Shown piece after piece: positions 50,910 to 50,922 of a stretch of DNA of 50,922 bases. The notes beneath the pieces were generated by a model. The model did no database searches. It was not told the origin of the DNA and saw only the letters and a list, made by a program, of their open reading frames with translations. Position 1 is the stretch's first letter; each line of letters begins with the position of its first letter. Where the stretch lies: assembly GCA_002839415.1 (NCBI GenBank), contig PGXZ01000008.1:1-50922 (forward strand). The letters are read 5' to 3'. A program made the translations under genes and the position numbers. The stretch is from Candidatus Saccharibacteria bacterium HGW-Saccharibacteria-1 (GTDB lineage Bacteria; Patescibacteriota; Saccharimonadia; Saccharimonadales; Saccharimonadaceae).

Positions 50910-50922
50910 ATGGCCTATTCTA
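50910..50922 (+). CDS. Start of a gene leaving the window (partial)
   Basis: ATG GCC TAT TCT (Met-Ala-Tyr-Ser) with AGGAGG 6 nt upstream. Only four codons are visible, so the product is unknown. Its leader hairpin with the buried ribosome site is reminiscent of IS200-type transposase genes, but that is a guess. Confidence 0.55.

Noticed and set aside
1-50922. Use of TGA as a sense codon (as in Gracilibacteria)
   Set aside because: Several clear genes end with TGA in ATGA overlaps and long frames need no recoding, so the standard code applies.
1-50922. CRISPR array or cas genes
   Set aside because: No regularly spaced repeats seen, and no recognisable cas product.

Overview
The window looks like chromosomal DNA of a Candidatus Saccharibacteria (TM7)-type member of the Patescibacteria/CPR, an inference drawn from gene content. 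It is AT-rich, uses the standard code (TGA is a stop), and carries the replication-origin set rpmH, rnpA, yidC and jag next to dnaA, dnaN and recF. It also encodes a monoderm-style type IV secretion apparatus (PrgI, a VirB4/TraC pair, a VirB6-like protein, wall hydrolases) with many small VirB2/TrbC-like pilins. I found no rRNA or CRISPR array.

Layout. 1-18.6 kb is a surface-polysaccharide locus: a GT-C-like membrane protein, a flippase, two GtrB-type polyprenyl-phosphate glycosyltransferases and a GtrA, five GT4-type genes (one bifunctional), a Wzm/Wzt-type ABC exporter whose ATPase has a carbohydrate-binding tail, a coiled-coil methyltransferase, and GDP-mannose 4,6-dehydratase plus an RMD-like reductase and a mannose-isomerase-type cupin. 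Together these suggest GDP-D-rhamnose synthesis, polymerisation, methyl capping and ABC export, as in D-rhamnan/A-band type O-polysaccharides. 18.6-24.7 kb is the origin region, with DnaA boxes on both sides of dnaA.

24.7-39.7 kb is the secretion locus: a minus-strand operon with two proteins carrying peptidoglycan-hydrolase domains, and a divergent plus-strand array of six pilin-like genes (a seventh lies at 41.3 kb). 39.7-41 kb holds hsp20 and comF. 41.0-49.1 kb is tRNA-rich: three tRNA-Ser isoacceptors and one tRNA-Arg. An apparent 5.3 kb integrative element sits at tRNA-Ser(GCU), with a serine recombinase and a filamentous-phage gene II-like replication protein. Two tRNA-Ser genes are each followed by a similar 182/184-nt trailing cassette that ends in a copy of the tRNA's own 3' part. 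A type IV prepilin gene and a 554-residue protein of unknown function close the window.

A recurring regulatory feature is a -10 box 6-10 nt before the start codon with no Shine-Dalgarno sequence, which points to widespread leaderless transcription. Internal operon genes more often show AGGAG-type ribosome sites.
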